A stretch of 64,000 nucleotides of DNA from the NCBI GenBank assembly GCA_039881145.1, contig JAYKKI010000007.1:41764001-41828000 (forward strand), given 5' to 3'. This document shows positions 11,358-24,215 of this stretch, in pieces. Every line of letters starts with the position of its first letter. The first letter of the stretch is position 1. The DNA comes from Druceiella hillmani. Taxonomy: Eukaryota; Arthropoda; Insecta; Lepidoptera; Hepialidae. The position numbers were made by a program, and so were the translations under genes. The notes beneath the pieces were generated by a model, which searched no databases, had not been told where the DNA came from, and saw only the letters and a program-made list of their open reading frames with translations.

Positions 11358-14217
11358 TAATTAAAGAACAGCGAACACAATATTCCGCGCGATACTAAGT
11401 GCACCTTGTGTTGCAAAAGATGGTTCTAAAAGATTTTATTTCGCTATCTCTTTCTAACACAGAAGATCGTTTTTATGTACCATCGCGCTCTCTCTCTCAC
11501 CTTTGTTCATTTGTCTAATATAATAAGTCTAACTCCGAACTATACTGAGGCTCAACGCAGGATCAAACCTCTACAATTCTTGTAATTCTATAATAATTTT
11601 CCCAGTATTTTCGCTAAATTTGTAACTTATATTCAAATTTTTTTTTTGTTTCACAGCTTACTATTGCAATATCAATTTTACTTTGTTCAATTTTTGTAAT
11701 TAAACGCTTTGTAACTAATTTGCGCAAAATACATTTAATCAAATTTGCGTTGATTTTACGAAAACAAATACAGCATTGATTTTCACGAATATTTTTTTTT
11801 ATTTTGTAATGAAACAAACAAAATCGGATACATGGAGTAAGTTTCTTACGAATCAGTCTGTTTCTTCCATAAGAGATCATGGGATAAAAAAGTGTAAAAT
11901 TTAAAATTAAACACAGTAATACTACTTTTTTTAAGAGTTAAAGTGGAGTTTTATTATAAATTGATTGTAGACTTTTATTTAAAATTTTTTTTTCTTTATT
12001 ATAAATTGGAACGATATATTTTTATCTCTCTACGACTGTTGTTTTCGAAGTTTTAACACAGGACCTGAGACATATTTTCACAGGTTCGTACTTTAGAAAT
12101 GAAACCCATCTAATGTCGGGAAATACTAATTATGCATCAAAGCCATATACTTCTATTTTTAACAGATAACTGCAAAAAAGTCTGACCACATTTTTGGACA
12201 AAGGTTTTTTTTTAATATTGACTTAATTTTCTTTCCAAATATTCGTTAATTTATCCTAAACGTGGAATGATAATTACAATACTTTATTTTAAAATACAAT
12301 TCGATAAAAAAATGCAAAAAATAATCTTTTTATTTTAATTTAATAAAATGTCAACACATAACATTTTGTAATTCCATTCAGATTGTTTTTATATTTCATT
12401 AAATCTATATCCTTTGCCACATAGTCAAGGCGCGGAAAACAGCGGATCATTGCTAAAGTTGACTTTGTAATTTTCATAAAATCAAAAATTAAAAGTAAAT
12501 CAAATCCTTTGAAATATTTCCAATTGTTTTCATTGGTAATTTACACTTGGATAATGGGTAATATCAAGATATGTTTTGAACTATATAATAAGCAAGACGT
12601 ATCTTAACTCACGACAATGATTATGTGTGGGCAGTTTATAGTTTTCTACGTAATATTCAACTAGCATTTAACCATGAAATCTAGACGCAATATCTGTCAT
12701 TTATAAACTACTCCAGTGTTCGTAAATGTACCGTGAGAATGACATTGAGCTCTAGGATCACGTCCGAGTGGTTATTATGTCCTCTAGCTTATTGCATGCA
12801 GGTGTCGCAGACTAAAGACAAAAGATAATTATATAACGCGCCCATAAACGAACAGACATACCACTCAGTTCATGTCTATAAGTGGCGTGTTGTACGCTTT
12901 TTCCTCAAATTTGATCGTTGTATTTTTCTATGTTGTTTCAGTAATAACAAAACATATTTACAATATCGATATGAGTTAGGATTAGGAAGATAGAGTGAAG
13001 AGGACAGATAGTGTACAGAGAAAGTTATCCTTTTTTGTTTTTTTTCAGTGAATTCAATACATTTGTTATTGGCTCTTCGCAAAAAGCAATGACCTAGCAA
13101 AAATGAATTTTGGGGGCGGAGTGTAGGTCTACACCACCTCCACCCTTCTCTTTCTCTCAATAAAAAAGATTGCACATATTGATGCGTTTTCGAAAAGTGT
13201 ACATAAGAACTGCAATAGAAAAGACTTTCAAAAGTGGTTGGAAGGAGTGAATGATTGATAATTAAAATGGCAAGTGGGGCCACATCTATTTCGACATGTA
13301 ACAACAGAACTAAATGCTTTAAGAGAGTATATTTCAAGCAATTATTTGATATATACCACTTGTATATATCATTAAATTGCAATCAATGTGCTCTTAATTT
13401 CCTTATTCGCCAAAGAAATTGCTACTCAATAGTACTCTACTCTACTCTAAAATAAAGAATAAGAGTATATTAAAAAAATGATTAAAACAATGATTTTTAC
13501 TAAAGGTCTAATTATTTATAGGCCTTTTCTGATCTATACAATGGCATATATTTTTTATGTTGATATCACTCACAGTAAGTTGGAGCGTGCGGAATTTTAA
13601 TAAAATCAGAGATATTCCTTAAGAAATTTTCAGCAATAAAAAATCCAACAGTTATTTTTTTTGGTTAGAATCCCTTCCGAAATATTAGGACCAAAATTGT
13701 TTTGCAGACAGTATCTAGTGGATACTAGGCTACGTCGCATAGTACTTATCACATGATTCGCATATCCTAATCCAGCGAATAGATCGTTACGTCCCGCCAT
13801 TTCCAAATTTTCTTTGGAATATTTGAATCTGTGTAATGCAATGGTATATCCCAATGTTTACACATTTGAAAACTGTAACTACTATCCCCGTCTTCTTTGC
13901 CATCCTGGAGAGAACGTTTTCGAGTTTGAAAACCTCAAAAGCTAAATGACTAAATGGTTTACCATTAATGAACATCACCATAGTACTCATGTTGATGCAG
14001 TAGTGATTGTAGATCGTATGAAGAAAGAGAAGAATATTACTCTATTAAATAGATTTTCTTAATTATTATTTTATACATTTTGTTATGGAAATGTTTGGTT
14101 CTTAAACCCTCTACGCCAACAATCTGACTACGCCAACATTCTTACTACGCCCATGTAGTGATGTATTTGAATTAGTTAAAATAAATTGTTCTCTGCAAAT
14201 TAGGTACTAATAATAAT
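11358..14217. other. Anonymous DNA; no gene recognised
   Basis: About 2.9 kb with several mid-sized open frames: minus 11614-11880 (88 codons, lysine-rich), minus 12876-13382 (168 codons, the longest here) and minus 13630-13990 in two overlapping frames. None shows a domain I recognise. The 168-codon frame has no signal peptide, motif or repeat that supports coding. Confidence 0.4.
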
Positions 14218-14660
14218 TTAACTGTAATAATTTAATGTGTCCAGTTAATAATTTAATGTGTCCAGTTAATAATTTAACGTGTCCAATTAATAATTTAATG
14301 TGTCCAGTTAATAATTTAATGTGTCCAGTTAATAATTTAACGTGTCCAATTAATAATTTAATGTGTCCAGTTAATAATTTAACGTGTCCAGTTAATAATT
14401 TAACGTGTCCAGTTAATAATTTAACGTGTCCAGTTAATAATTTAATGTGTCCAGTTAATAATTTAACGTGTCCAATTAATAATTAAATGTGTCCAGTTAA
14501 TAATTTAACGTGTCCAGTTAATAATTTAACGTGTCCAGGTAATAATTTAACGTGTCCAGTTAATAATTTAACGTGTCCAGTTAATAATTTAACGTGTCCA
14601 GTTAATAATTTAATGTGTCCAGTTAATAATGTAATGTGTCCAGTTAAGAATTTAATTGTA
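14218..14660. repeat. 21-bp minisatellite, about 21 copies
   Basis: The unit TTAATAATTTAACGTGTCCAG repeats head to tail. The main variant is an ACG/ATG alternation before TGTCC, and one copy has a T-to-A change creating a stop (near 14484). Because 21 is divisible by 3, an endless heptapeptide MCPVNNL/TCPVNNL frame appears on the plus strand. It has no start context or flanking domain, so I do not call a gene. Confidence 0.97.
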
Positions 14661-14840
14661 ACAGTAGACTCTTAATAGTTTATTGCTAATAATTTTGTTC
14701 GTTTTTCGCGAGAGAAGAGTCTGGCCATGTTAAGCGATTTTAGATTTTAATTTTTTTCCTATATAGTGCACCCAAAAAATGTCCTACAGTCTGATAGATA
14801 GGAATATTATGCACTTCTTAATATACGTATGAATCATACA

Positions 14841-15029
14841 TATATTACAACATCCTCAGGTGGTCAAAGCTCTTTGCTAATAGCCCACCTGAAGATGTTG
14901 TAATATAACAAAACCTAAGTCGTGGTAAAGAAATTGAAGAAAGTAGAAATAATACTACATCACGTAGTTTTATTTAATTGTGGACAATTAATTTCTTCAA
15001 AACTAACGCCAAATACTCGTATATTCAAT
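14841..15029 (+). mobile_element. Penelope-like terminal repeat, copy A (degenerate)
   Basis: The right arm and outer tip of the terminal repeat are also present at 24.2, 30.0 and 59.3 kb. The block runs from AATAGCCCACCTGAAG through GAAGAAAGTAGAAATAATAC and CACGTAGTTTTATTTAATTG to ACGCCAAATA...TATTCAA. Only ~25 bases of the opposite arm remain at 14843-14865. ATACGTATGA occurs on both sides (14823-14832 and 15028-15037) and could be a target duplication. Confidence 0.75.
14882..14930 (+). ncRNA. Decayed hammerhead-ribozyme-like motif (copy A)
   Basis: This is in the same position as the motifs at 24.3, 30.1 and 59.3 kb. CTGAAGA is retained but the GAAA core box has become AAAA (CAAAAC for CGAAAC), and the stem III palindrome CCTAGG has become CCTAAG. 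Loss of the invariant G of the GAAA box predicts no cleavage. Confidence 0.5.
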
Positions 15030-16870
15030 ACGTATGACTATTAAATCTATGCGAACTAACCTTAGTAGTTACTAAAATGATTTTGTTCTATATTTCACCA
15101 ATGATAGATTAACTCCTGATGAGGTTTAAGAGCATAATTTATAAATGTTTGGGTAAATTAGCCGATTTACAACTATGAAGTCTCCAAGCAACCAACCGCT
15201 GGGAATATTTCACGGCGGACTATTCGTAAACCGTGGAGATAATTGAAAAGCTTAAATAATTTTCCAGAAAAGTTCTCGACAGTATATGTCTATCGACTAA
15301 AATGATTTCCAACTATCGAAAATAGATCTTCTAAATAAGCGGAACTTGCTGCTTAAAATAACAAGAGTAGTTTAATTCTTGATCAAACTCAATAGATTCT
15401 TCGCTTCGTGCATTTGATTAAAATGAAAATAATCATGTTTATCGAACCATTTGAATAAATATTTTAGATATAAAAATGATCTTTTTGAGTAATCGTAACA
15501 AACTTAAGTCGCTGCCTTATATGTTCTTTATGACGATTTCACTGACTTACCGTTCCAATCCTAACCGAGTCTAATTTCCCCTAAAACTATTGTGCTCTAT
15601 AAACATCAACAACGAATATGGCCAAACTTTAAATGTTGGTATTTTAGACTTTTGCCTTCAATGTTTTTCCCATGGCCAGTTGTACCTACGTGGTCTTGTC
15701 ACGTGTAACATTCATACATAATCTATTCATTCTGGTATCTTAGGGAGAGATAATTAAGGTAATGTCTAAAAAATAAAAGTAACATATTAAAGAATTATTT
15801 TAAATACTATCTATACCGAAATAGAAATGTACCTGTTTGATACTAGGCTGATGCGCTACCATATTAAATGAAAAATGTTTATTAAAAAGAAATATAGTGA
15901 AGAATTTAAAAATTATGATGATGATGGTAACTTATAAAGATGGCGCCGTTAGATAATTGAGCAGTATTCTATTAATTAACTGCTAAACACCCACGATGAA
16001 AAGCACCATGATTTCTATAGCAGATATTGAGCGAGTCTCTACGGTACAAAACTGCAAAGTTTCGTTAAAATCCGTCCAGTAGTTTTTACCTGACATACGC
16101 ACAGATACGGCCTCATTTCTATTTTGTTACATAATTTTGTGATTTTTAAATATAAATGTTTTTAAAACGAATGATTTATTAATTTCTTCTCCAAACAGAA
16201 TTATTAAATTGTTACTGTGACCCATATTATAACTCATTATTAGATAGAAATCCTCAACGTATTACATAAACATATTAAAATTATTTTACTAAGAATTTTT
16301 TTACATAAATAATGTACTGTATTCGTGCGTTCGCCTTAAATATATCGAACTTAACTATGTACACTAACACAAATATATTCGTCACAGTGGCCATAAACTC
16401 CCTCATTACCAACAAACAGTCAACTTATAATTAGTCGAGACATGCGCCCGACTACTCGACGAATACTAGTTCATAATTATGAGTAGTTAACATGCCTAGT
16501 CGAGTTAAAGTAAAACCATGTAATTCTTCAAAGCGGACCAATAATTATAGCTGACTAAGTAAACGACTTGATTAAGTTTCATGATCTCTTATGGTAACTT
16601 AACATAAGTTAAAACAAAAGAAAAAAAATATGGAACTATTCAATTTTTACCCAGGGCATTTGTTTAGTGGACATTAGACTATAATGCGATCAACAAAGAT
16701 GGGAAAACGTTGAGATGTAAATAGGTGTAAGGTAATATCATCAACTGAGGGTAATATCCAGCGATGGATATCGTCACTACATGAAAACTACTTTGTATAC
16801 CTTGTGGCCTACGTAGATAGAAAAAAAAACTGTGCACCGATGTAAGGGGACAAAAGGAGAAATAGCAATA
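15030..16870. other. Anonymous AT-rich DNA
   Basis: No gene recognised. At about 16050-16085 the phrase AAGTTTCGTTAAAATCCGTC resembles a fragment of a common insect interspersed repeat, but too little remains to classify. Confidence 0.4.
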
Positions 16871-16874
16871 ATAA

Positions 16875-16965
16875 GGATCCGGATCCGGTAGGAAAAATAA
16901 CAACTACATCCGGATCCGGTAGGAAAAATAACAACTGGATCCGGATCCGGTAAGAAAAATAATTT
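16875..16965. repeat. 31-bp tandem repeat, 3 copies, with GGATCCGGATCCGG core
   Basis: Three units of TCCGGATCCGGTAGGAAAAA plus TAACAACTGGA follow each other. The core carries self-complementary GGATCC/TCCGGA steps, standing out as GC-rich in an AT-rich setting. The proline-rich minus-strand frame across it (LPDPDP) is a repeat artefact. Confidence 0.9.
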
Positions 16966-17044
16966 GAACAAGACATATGTTATTTTTATTACTGAAAAAT
17001 AAAATAACTTTAACATAACATTAACACATATAATATAAAAGAGA

Positions 17045-17330
17045 CTAATTGGGTATGTGACTAATTTTTTTTGTTAATTATAATTTCAAAGTACAAGCTG
17101 ACGAAGAGTGAAAAAATTTTTTACTAATTTTAAAAATTGACCGAGTTATAAAAGTTTAAATTTAATCTTTAGACAAGGACAGCATTACTGCATTGTGACG
17201 TCATTTGTAATATTGCACATTGTATTCTACAAAGGGGAAAGAGACAGCGATATACCCATGTTCATTTTCTTATTTTACGAAATTGTACGTAAAATATGAA
17301 AATTTAGGACGAGTCGACTACCCTATTCCG
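17045..17330 (-). mobile_element. Interspersed repeat family, copy 2 of 3
   Basis: This is an inverted, more diverged copy of the 8975-9345 and 21290-21680 repeat. Complemented blocks include ATAATTTCAAAGTACAAGCT, GAGTTATAAAAGTTTAAATT, AGACAAGGACAG, GAAAGAGACAG and ATACCCATG. Confidence 0.65.
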
Positions 17331-19270
17331 GAAAAAACAGGAAATCCGGTACGTTTAACAACCTTAACAATAAACGGCGGGTTTTAGCTATGCGCTATGT
17401 GTCTATAAACTTTGCCGGCTCTACGACGTCTTTGAAACTACGTGAAAATGCGACATGAATTAAAATAAGAATAGAGCGTTGCATTGCCCTGCATTTTTTT
17501 CGCACTGAATTTCGGATGACAGTGAGTGAAAATATTTGCAATATTGTGACTAAAGAAAATAATTTTATAAATAGCATATGTCTCGCAGAATCGGGAGATC
17601 TTTTTAAACATTATTCTTAGTTAAAAATTATAGTTTATAAGACCTTCACCCGGGTTCAAATTTCATCATCCAGAATTTACTTTAATGTTTCAAAGTATAT
17701 AGTACAATCTAAAATATAAAAATAATAAAAACGTTGGGCGTATTGGGTGGATATGTATCCAAGATATTAATAATAAACTATGAGCTGCCCATAGATTAGG
17801 TGCACATTTCCAATAGATTACGTGCAATGCACACAACTCAGTGTCATTCAAGTCAGTTGCTAACGGCGACCACTGCGAGTGGTCGTGTATCAACAGAGAA
17901 TTTTATAGATTAAAAATAGTTTATAGGAGCCAATATGACTTCATGCTCATTCAAGAAGCGCAAAAATGCCAATAATATAGTACAAGTTAGATAAGCGTAA
18001 CATATTTAAAAATAACTGCATGTTTTTAATGTTTACAAAATGGCATCAATACTGATGACACATACATAGATAATAAATTCACACGTTTTCTTAATCGATA
18101 TATTTACATCGATTTATGAAAATTTAAAATTTCCTTAAATTCTTTAAAAAACTTTCTATATTTTTTTAAATTAATGATTAAATATAAAATAATGGATTAA
18201 ATATAAGATGGAGGAAGCCTTGCTAGCCAAAAATTTTAACAACTTAAATAAATGGTTCAGCCATAATTCCCAATCTTCCGAGCGAAACGCAAATCTATAT
18301 TATTTGTTTTTGTAAAGTATAAACAAATTTTACTATTTTATTTTATTGTTGGACTTTTGACAGAACAATCATTGCTGTTATTTAGCTTTTAACGTACAAA
18401 CAATGTAGACGCTTCAACAAAAAATGTTGGACATGTTTTGTTTAAATTTATTTTATGGATTGTTTTCTATTTAAAATGCTTAAAATGTTTAAGTGAAAAA
18501 AAAAAGGAAAAAAGTCTGAGGATATTTATAATAAACTTGGAATACAAAATATCATTCAAATTATGTAATGGTTTAGGCGACCTTGCGAGACCTTACGATG
18601 CGACGATGCCATTGCATGTACACACTCGCACGTACGAGTATACAGGCATTTTAATTTGCACGCTCTATTACCGCTCTAGTATCGCTTCCAAACAAAATCT
18701 CAACTTCGATTTTTGGACGAATACAATAATTTTTTCTCTCCTTGCGTCGGTCGAAAGTAATTTATAAACTTTTTCATACGATTTGTCTCACTTTTATTGT
18801 TTTGGTAAAAATATTTTGAAGCAGTACAGTAATAAATTTCCACATTACTGGGTATAATATGAAATGTCATATTACGCTACTGAAAATAAGTGTCGAACAG
18901 TTTTAAGAATTTCTACAGCAGTTAAATAAACTAAAGACCGTAATGTAACTATAATTGTAAAAATTTAAAAACTTAATAAACGAAATAATGAATTATCATT
19001 GTAAATTCTTTCTCAAACAAATTGTCAATGTGATTGTCCTTTGATCATTTACGTTTTTATAAATGATAAAGTAAAATAACTTTTCTCAAGCCCGTTATGA
19101 TTTAATCAATTTTATCCTGTAATATACGTATTTCTCATTAATTCTACTATGGAATCAAAATTATTTCTTAAATTCGAAAACGCATATGTAAACAACAGAT
19201 AAAGTAACTAAATTATGTTTGTTAGATATAAAGAAAAATGTATTTCTGACTATTATATTAACTTAGATAA
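17331..19270. other. Anonymous AT-rich DNA
   Basis: No gene recognised. The 109-codon plus frame at 18438-18767 is AT-driven in its first half, has no motif and is not called. Confidence 0.45.
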
Positions 19271-19271
19271 C

Positions 19272-19385
19272 TGTTAAAACACATTTAGGTGTTAAAACAC
19301 ATTTAGATAACTGTTAAAACACATTTAGGAACTGTTAAAAACACATTTAGGTAATTTCTCCCTCTCGGAGAGGGACGTTATAAAA
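19272..19385. repeat. Short tandem AACTGTTAAAACACATTTAG repeat next to a CCCTCTCGGAGAGGG hairpin
   Basis: Four imperfect copies of (AACTG)TTAAAACACATTTAG precede CCCTCTCGGAGAGGGACGTTAT, a 7-bp stem around a single base. A single-copy version with the same hairpin occurs at 20948-21025. The pair therefore marks an interspersed element whose 3' part holds the hairpin. Confidence 0.75.
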
Positions 19386-20940
19386 AAAAGGATGTTTTAA
19401 ATATCGAAATTTGGTAACCATAGAAATTATTTCAGTATTCCTTTTATTCAATGGTTTACTCATTTACTATATATATATTTACGGCTTTTGTGGTGAAAAT
19501 ATATATTTCCAATTTTATTATTTCGATACAAGTACATTAATGACTTTTAAAAATAAATATTATTAAGATTTACCTGTTCATTTTTGAAAGAAATTATATG
19601 CTTAGTTTTGTTTTATTTTAATAAATAAAAAGTGATTTAAATTCGAATGAAATTTATTTAATTTTTGTTTTATTAGTTCAGATTATTCCTCAACTGACAT
19701 TTTGTTATTAATCCGGTTCCCTAGTTCCTAAAACATTTAATAAATATTCATGATTGTGATAGCGGGCATTTATGAAATTACCTAATAATTCCTTAACAGT
19801 AATGTTTAACGTACCAGCTTGTTGGTAAACTTGCCATTTTTTAGAAATGTGTACAATGTGTCCAACCCAAAAATTTTGTTGGTACACAAAAATGGCAACT
19901 TTTAATAACGATCACAGTTAAAAAATATTTTATATCTTCCAGCACGGAAAAAATGTCATCCGGTAGCCGGAATGAAAGGTAAATTTCACATAAAATCACT
20001 GGATTTTGATTTCTCTTCAACAAAAAATTTCATGCATCAATTACTTCCAAACCATTTGACCGATTTTGCTCATCTGCAAAATAAATGAAAGCCTTAAAAT
20101 AAATCTACCATAATGGAGCTACCTTCATCAGTTCGAATGTCTCATGTTTATAAAATAGTTAATTTAGATATTTATGGCAATCAACAAATTTTGAACACCA
20201 TTACTTTCATACTAATCGACTGCTCAACTTCGACGCGAATTGAAGCTGATCGCACAAGCTTTAAGATACGTCCACAAAATAGTTTGGTCATATAAAGGCT
20301 GGACGAATTTAAAGAATCGTTAAATATTAGTTTTTCTTTTAACCTATTAGTTTATAGCTCTTACAATGAGTTGTATCATTTCTGAAAACTGTTTCAGATT
20401 ATTTTATTTTAAATTAATGGGAAACATATTTAAAATATATATTTATGACAAATTAACAAAATATTTTAAAATTCTCAATCCCACAGCTTAGATTTAAAGC
20501 AGTATAATATTATACTATGTCTATAGAATCCATACTATAATACGTATATGGTAATGTATGAATATACCAACATTTTATTTGAAATACCAACTTTCAGTGC
20601 CATTTGTACCAAGTTTATTCGTTTATTTTCTAACATCACCGGTCCTTAGAAAGGGACGGCTTTAATCATGCTATATTAATACCGTTATAAATAGTATATT
20701 ATTATCACTTCTATTTTATAATTAATAATAATTATATCTTATCCATTTATCAGCTGTTATTTAGCCATATACAACTTTGACGGTATAGAACTCGAAATAT
20801 GACTTTAGACACTTCTCACCGAAATCAAAAACTCACTCCAAATAAGGATTACAGTTCCCAAATACGTTATTTCTAACATCCGTAATTTTATTTAAAATAT
20901 TTTGTGCATGTTGGACACATTCCGCTACAAGACACTTCGT
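19386..20940. other. Anonymous AT-rich DNA
   Basis: No gene or classifiable repeat. Short frames at 19841-20023 (minus) and 20113-20295 (plus) show no motif. Confidence 0.45.
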
Positions 20941-20944
20941 ATTT

Positions 20945-21025
20945 CAAGAACTGTTGAAAACACATTTAGCTATTTTCACCCTCTCGGAGAGGGACGTTAT
21001 ACAAGAAAGCGTCTTCTAAATATCG
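20945..21025 (+). repeat. Second copy of the hairpin-bearing short repeat
   Basis: AACTGTTGAAAACACATTTAG is followed by CCCTCTCGGAGAGGGACGTT and TCTAAATATCGA, matching the order at 19.3 kb with only one copy of the tandem unit. Confidence 0.7.
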
Positions 21026-21289
21026 ATGTCGATGATTAAAAATATACACTAGTGTTGCGCTTAACGTCGACAGATTATATTAAAATTATAACAAAATACA
21101 AAAAACCTTCAAGACTTTTTATTGTAATAAATGCTCTATAAGAACTATAAGACGTATAAAACCTCGAATCGTGACCAGCTGATCCCAAGTTCAAATCCTA
21201 CTTAAAACTAATAAAATACGCGCTTTCTATGTATAAATCTTAATTTCATCTTATGGGAGGAATTTTAATACTGATACCACTTGACTACG

Positions 21290-21680
21290 ATATGCTAGTT
21301 GACTCATTCTAAATTTTGATATTTTTCGTACAATATTGTGAAATATAAGATAATTAAAAACTAGTCTTGAAAAAAATTCAAAAATTGATTGAAAAATAAG
21401 CCAGTTGTAAACTTCTAAATTTGAAGATACGGATAGAGTTGGGTATGTCTCTTTTCCTCTCTCTTTTCCCTGTCTCTTTTCCTCTCGTAGAATATAATGT
21501 GCAATATTAAAAATTACCTCACAACGCAGTATTATCGTCCTTCTCTAAAGGTTAAATTTAAACTTTTATAACTCGGTCAATATTTAAGATTATTAAAAAA
21601 ATGTTTCACTCCTCATCAGCTTGCACCTTGAAATTATGATTAATGAAATAAAAAAAAATCAGTCAAATACCCGATTACTA
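21290..21680 (+). mobile_element. Interspersed repeat family, copy 3 of 3
   Basis: This is closely related to 8975-9345 in the same orientation. It differs by a short duplication of a CTCTTTTCCCTGTCTC-like string at about 21445-21485. Confidence 0.8.
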
Positions 21681-22061
21681 TCCGCGATCAAAGTCGGCGA
21701 ACAACTGTGCATCCGACACGAATTTAACATTCGTATTTAGAGTGACTGAAGTCTTAGACTGCCGTTCGTGTTAGCACCAACCCACCTGGCGTATAGGACA
21801 AAGGAAATGGTGTACATCCACGTTGTAATGTATATTAATTAATATTCCAGACCAACCATAAGTATAAGGCTTGTTCCAAATCGGTGTGATCCAGTGTCAT
21901 AAATAATACCAATCAGCATCAAGAAGTGCTGAAATAATCATTGAGGAGCATAAGCAGACGTAATAAATTATGGTGACAGCAGATATAAGTTGCGTTAGTG
22001 ATGGCTAGCTGAATTTGAACGTAGTTATACCACAATATAAACCTAGCATTGAGTCGACTTA

Positions 22062-22300
22062 CGTCCGTATGCACCACACACAGTCAGGACTCTCAGTCGG
22101 ATTTACTGAAAGTTAAAAACGTATTTTGTTTGGATACTTACGGAATTGGACCGTGCTATTGCACGTACCCTATTGGGTACGGTCGGTAAAGTAGACTGTT
22201 GTTCCGACTCGACTGACAGTTAATGAGAAACAGGAATACGTTTTTAAGTATCAGTAAGTCCGACTGACTGTCTTGACCGTGTGTGGTGCATATGGGCGTT
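22062..22300. mobile_element. Small foldback/MITE-like element
   Basis: Arms of about 80 bases face each other. The left begins CGTCCGTATGCACCACACAC and continues through TCAGTCGGATTTACTGA and TTAAAAACGTATT. The right, complemented, begins CGCCCATATGCACCACACAC and contains the same blocks. The centre holds a TACCCTATTGGGTA palindrome. No target duplication could be fixed. Confidence 0.75.
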
Positions 22301-22880
22301 ACAGTCTAGATGTAACGATCGTAAGGTATGACGGTATGAAGTGCAGAAACGGTGTTACCACTACTCGAACGCTAGGTGTTAGCGTACAGGGACGCTTACT
22401 AAAGGGCGCGTGTTTTTGTGAATTCATTATTTTTTTGGAATCATGCTTAGTTGTAATTTTGAAAAGAAAATTGAAATATAATGTGAAAATCTTGAAAATC
22501 TGTTTAGAAAAAAAATTATTGTGTTATAAACTTCCTGAAAATATGATGAGCGTGTAAGTTTTCAAAGCTGTTTGACGCGTTAATGACATGCATATGTAAT
22601 TAACGCGTTAAGTACATGTTGATGCGTTAATTACATGCATATTTCAGGAAAATCTCTTCTCATAATCTTTCAAGTAGCTTTCCACAGAATACTATTTTTC
22701 ATGAAGATTCCCGCGATTTCTCAAAAAATACTGAATCAATTTTTTTGCACTTATTTAAGATACACGAACATACTCGTTGAGAGAATGGTTTTTTATCTTA
22801 TATCTTTGTTATTGACGAAAAACGAATAATTTTGTTTACTTTAAATAACCACTATTATCGGTCGAGTCAAAATTAAAAAA
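22301..22880. other. Anonymous DNA with ACGCGTTAA palindromic cluster
   Basis: No gene is recognised. At 22573-22645, GCGTTAATGACATGCATATG, its inverted partner TAATTAACGCG and a further GCGTTAATTACATGCATAT lie close together. Confidence 0.45.
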
Positions 22881-22884
22881 CAAA

Positions 22885-23600
22885 TACTCGTTATTAAAAA
22901 AGTACCCTATTTTTAGACAAATTCTCTTTTTTATATCGTATCTCAAAAAAAACAGAAACCTTATAAGATCATTAGCGTATCTGTCCGTATATCTGTCACA
23001 GCCTTGGAAACCTTTTGGTATAGAAAGTTGAGATTTGACATTGGCATCGTCGTTCACATAAACTATTCCCAAAAATATTCTTGGTAAATTTTGTACACAG
23101 CATTATTCACTTTAAGCGCGTGACACCCCTGACCTATCGAGAGGGCGGCGCGACGGTCGTCTAGACAGTTTTATTACGGCATTTTTCACCACGGCAAAGA
23201 AGTCGAACTACAATAAAAATCGTTAAATCGTGTTTATACTTAGCAACCAGCCATATATAACACGAAAGTACAGAAAACTTAATACACAATTTTAAAAATA
23301 ATTTGTCAGGGGTCATACGAATCATGATTTTTTTTTCATTTTCAATCTCATCGTTTAGGGTATCGAATGAAAGCTGATAAAATGAGAAATTTAATAAAAC
23401 CCGTCAAGTGCGAGTAGAATTCGCGCTACGAGGGTTTCCTAAACATTTCTGCTTTATAAACATTTAAGGATACTTAGTATTTCTATTGAACTACTTGAAA
23501 ATATTAATTTTTCACAAAGTAAATATATTGCAACGTATTATATACTATGCCTTTCGCAGGCGTAAAAACATAGTGCACATTTAAAAATGATAAAATCTAG
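22885..23600. repeat. Diverged insect interspersed-repeat fragments
   Basis: 22920-23090 contains an AACCTTATAAGATCATTAGC / TCTGTCCGTATATCTGTCAC block resembling 30710-30780 and 25350-25510 (inverted). 23398-23575 matches 1925-2090. Together they look like pieces of the repeat whose copies carry GGAACCCTYATARGATCA-type sequence followed by CTGTCTGTCACAG. Confidence 0.5.
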
Positions 23601-24215
23601 GGTAATCGATATAGTTTTCCTGTAATCTTCCAGTCATATTTTACCTACCCAATCTTTTTCATGATTGTTTGCTCAGAAGTTTCGGAAACGAGGGGTTGAA
23701 TGCCATATTTTCGTATATTTTTAGAATAACTTTTTAAATATGCAATTTAAAATTGTGGAAAAATATTTTTGTATTCCTCATAAAGCCATTTCAAATGATA
23801 TGCCACATGATATATATATAATGGGAAAACAATATTTTGAAGAACTATATTTAATTAATTCTCTTCAATTGTTATACGAACATTTTTAAAAATTTAATGG
23901 CGTAAAATGTGTGGATATTATAAGACATATTGCTATGCCAACAATCAAATTTTTAAGTCGTATAATTTCTGTGAAAATCGGTTTGGAAAATAAAAAAAAT
24001 GTAAGTACTTCCCTACTATGTTTTTCCTAAACCCAAAACATTCTCCGTGTTTTAAAAATTATGACATCTAGAATCATCGCTTTCCTACAACTTTGCATGC
24101 AAAAACCCATATTTTTCATAATCTTAATTTGAATAGAGGGTTAAATATGTGTTATTCAACAATAAGGGGGAACATATTTTTTTCATAATTTTCAATATAT
24201 CTCTGATATTGAATA
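23601..24215. other. Anonymous AT-rich DNA
   Basis: No gene or repeat recognised. Confidence 0.5.

Noticed and set aside
12876..13382. 168-codon minus-strand open frame
   Set aside because: It has no recognisable motif or domain and no flanking gene structure; a frame of this length can occur by chance over a C/T-rich stretch. Kept only as a note.
14235..14675. Long plus-strand frame of repeated MCPVNNL heptapeptides
   Set aside because: It is produced by a 21-bp minisatellite whose unit length is divisible by 3; no start context, flanking domain or codon constraint.
15115..15140. CTGATGAGG word resembling a hammerhead core
   Set aside because: No GAAA box, stem II or cleavage triplet in the right positions.
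18438..18767. 109-codon plus-strand open frame
   Set aside because: The first half is low-complexity AT-driven sequence, with no motif and no homology recognised.
17640..21200. tRNA-like T-arm words (GGGTTCAAATTTC at ~17650, AAGTTCAAATCC at ~21190)
   Set aside because: No cloverleaf could be built around either; A-box and acceptor stem are missing.
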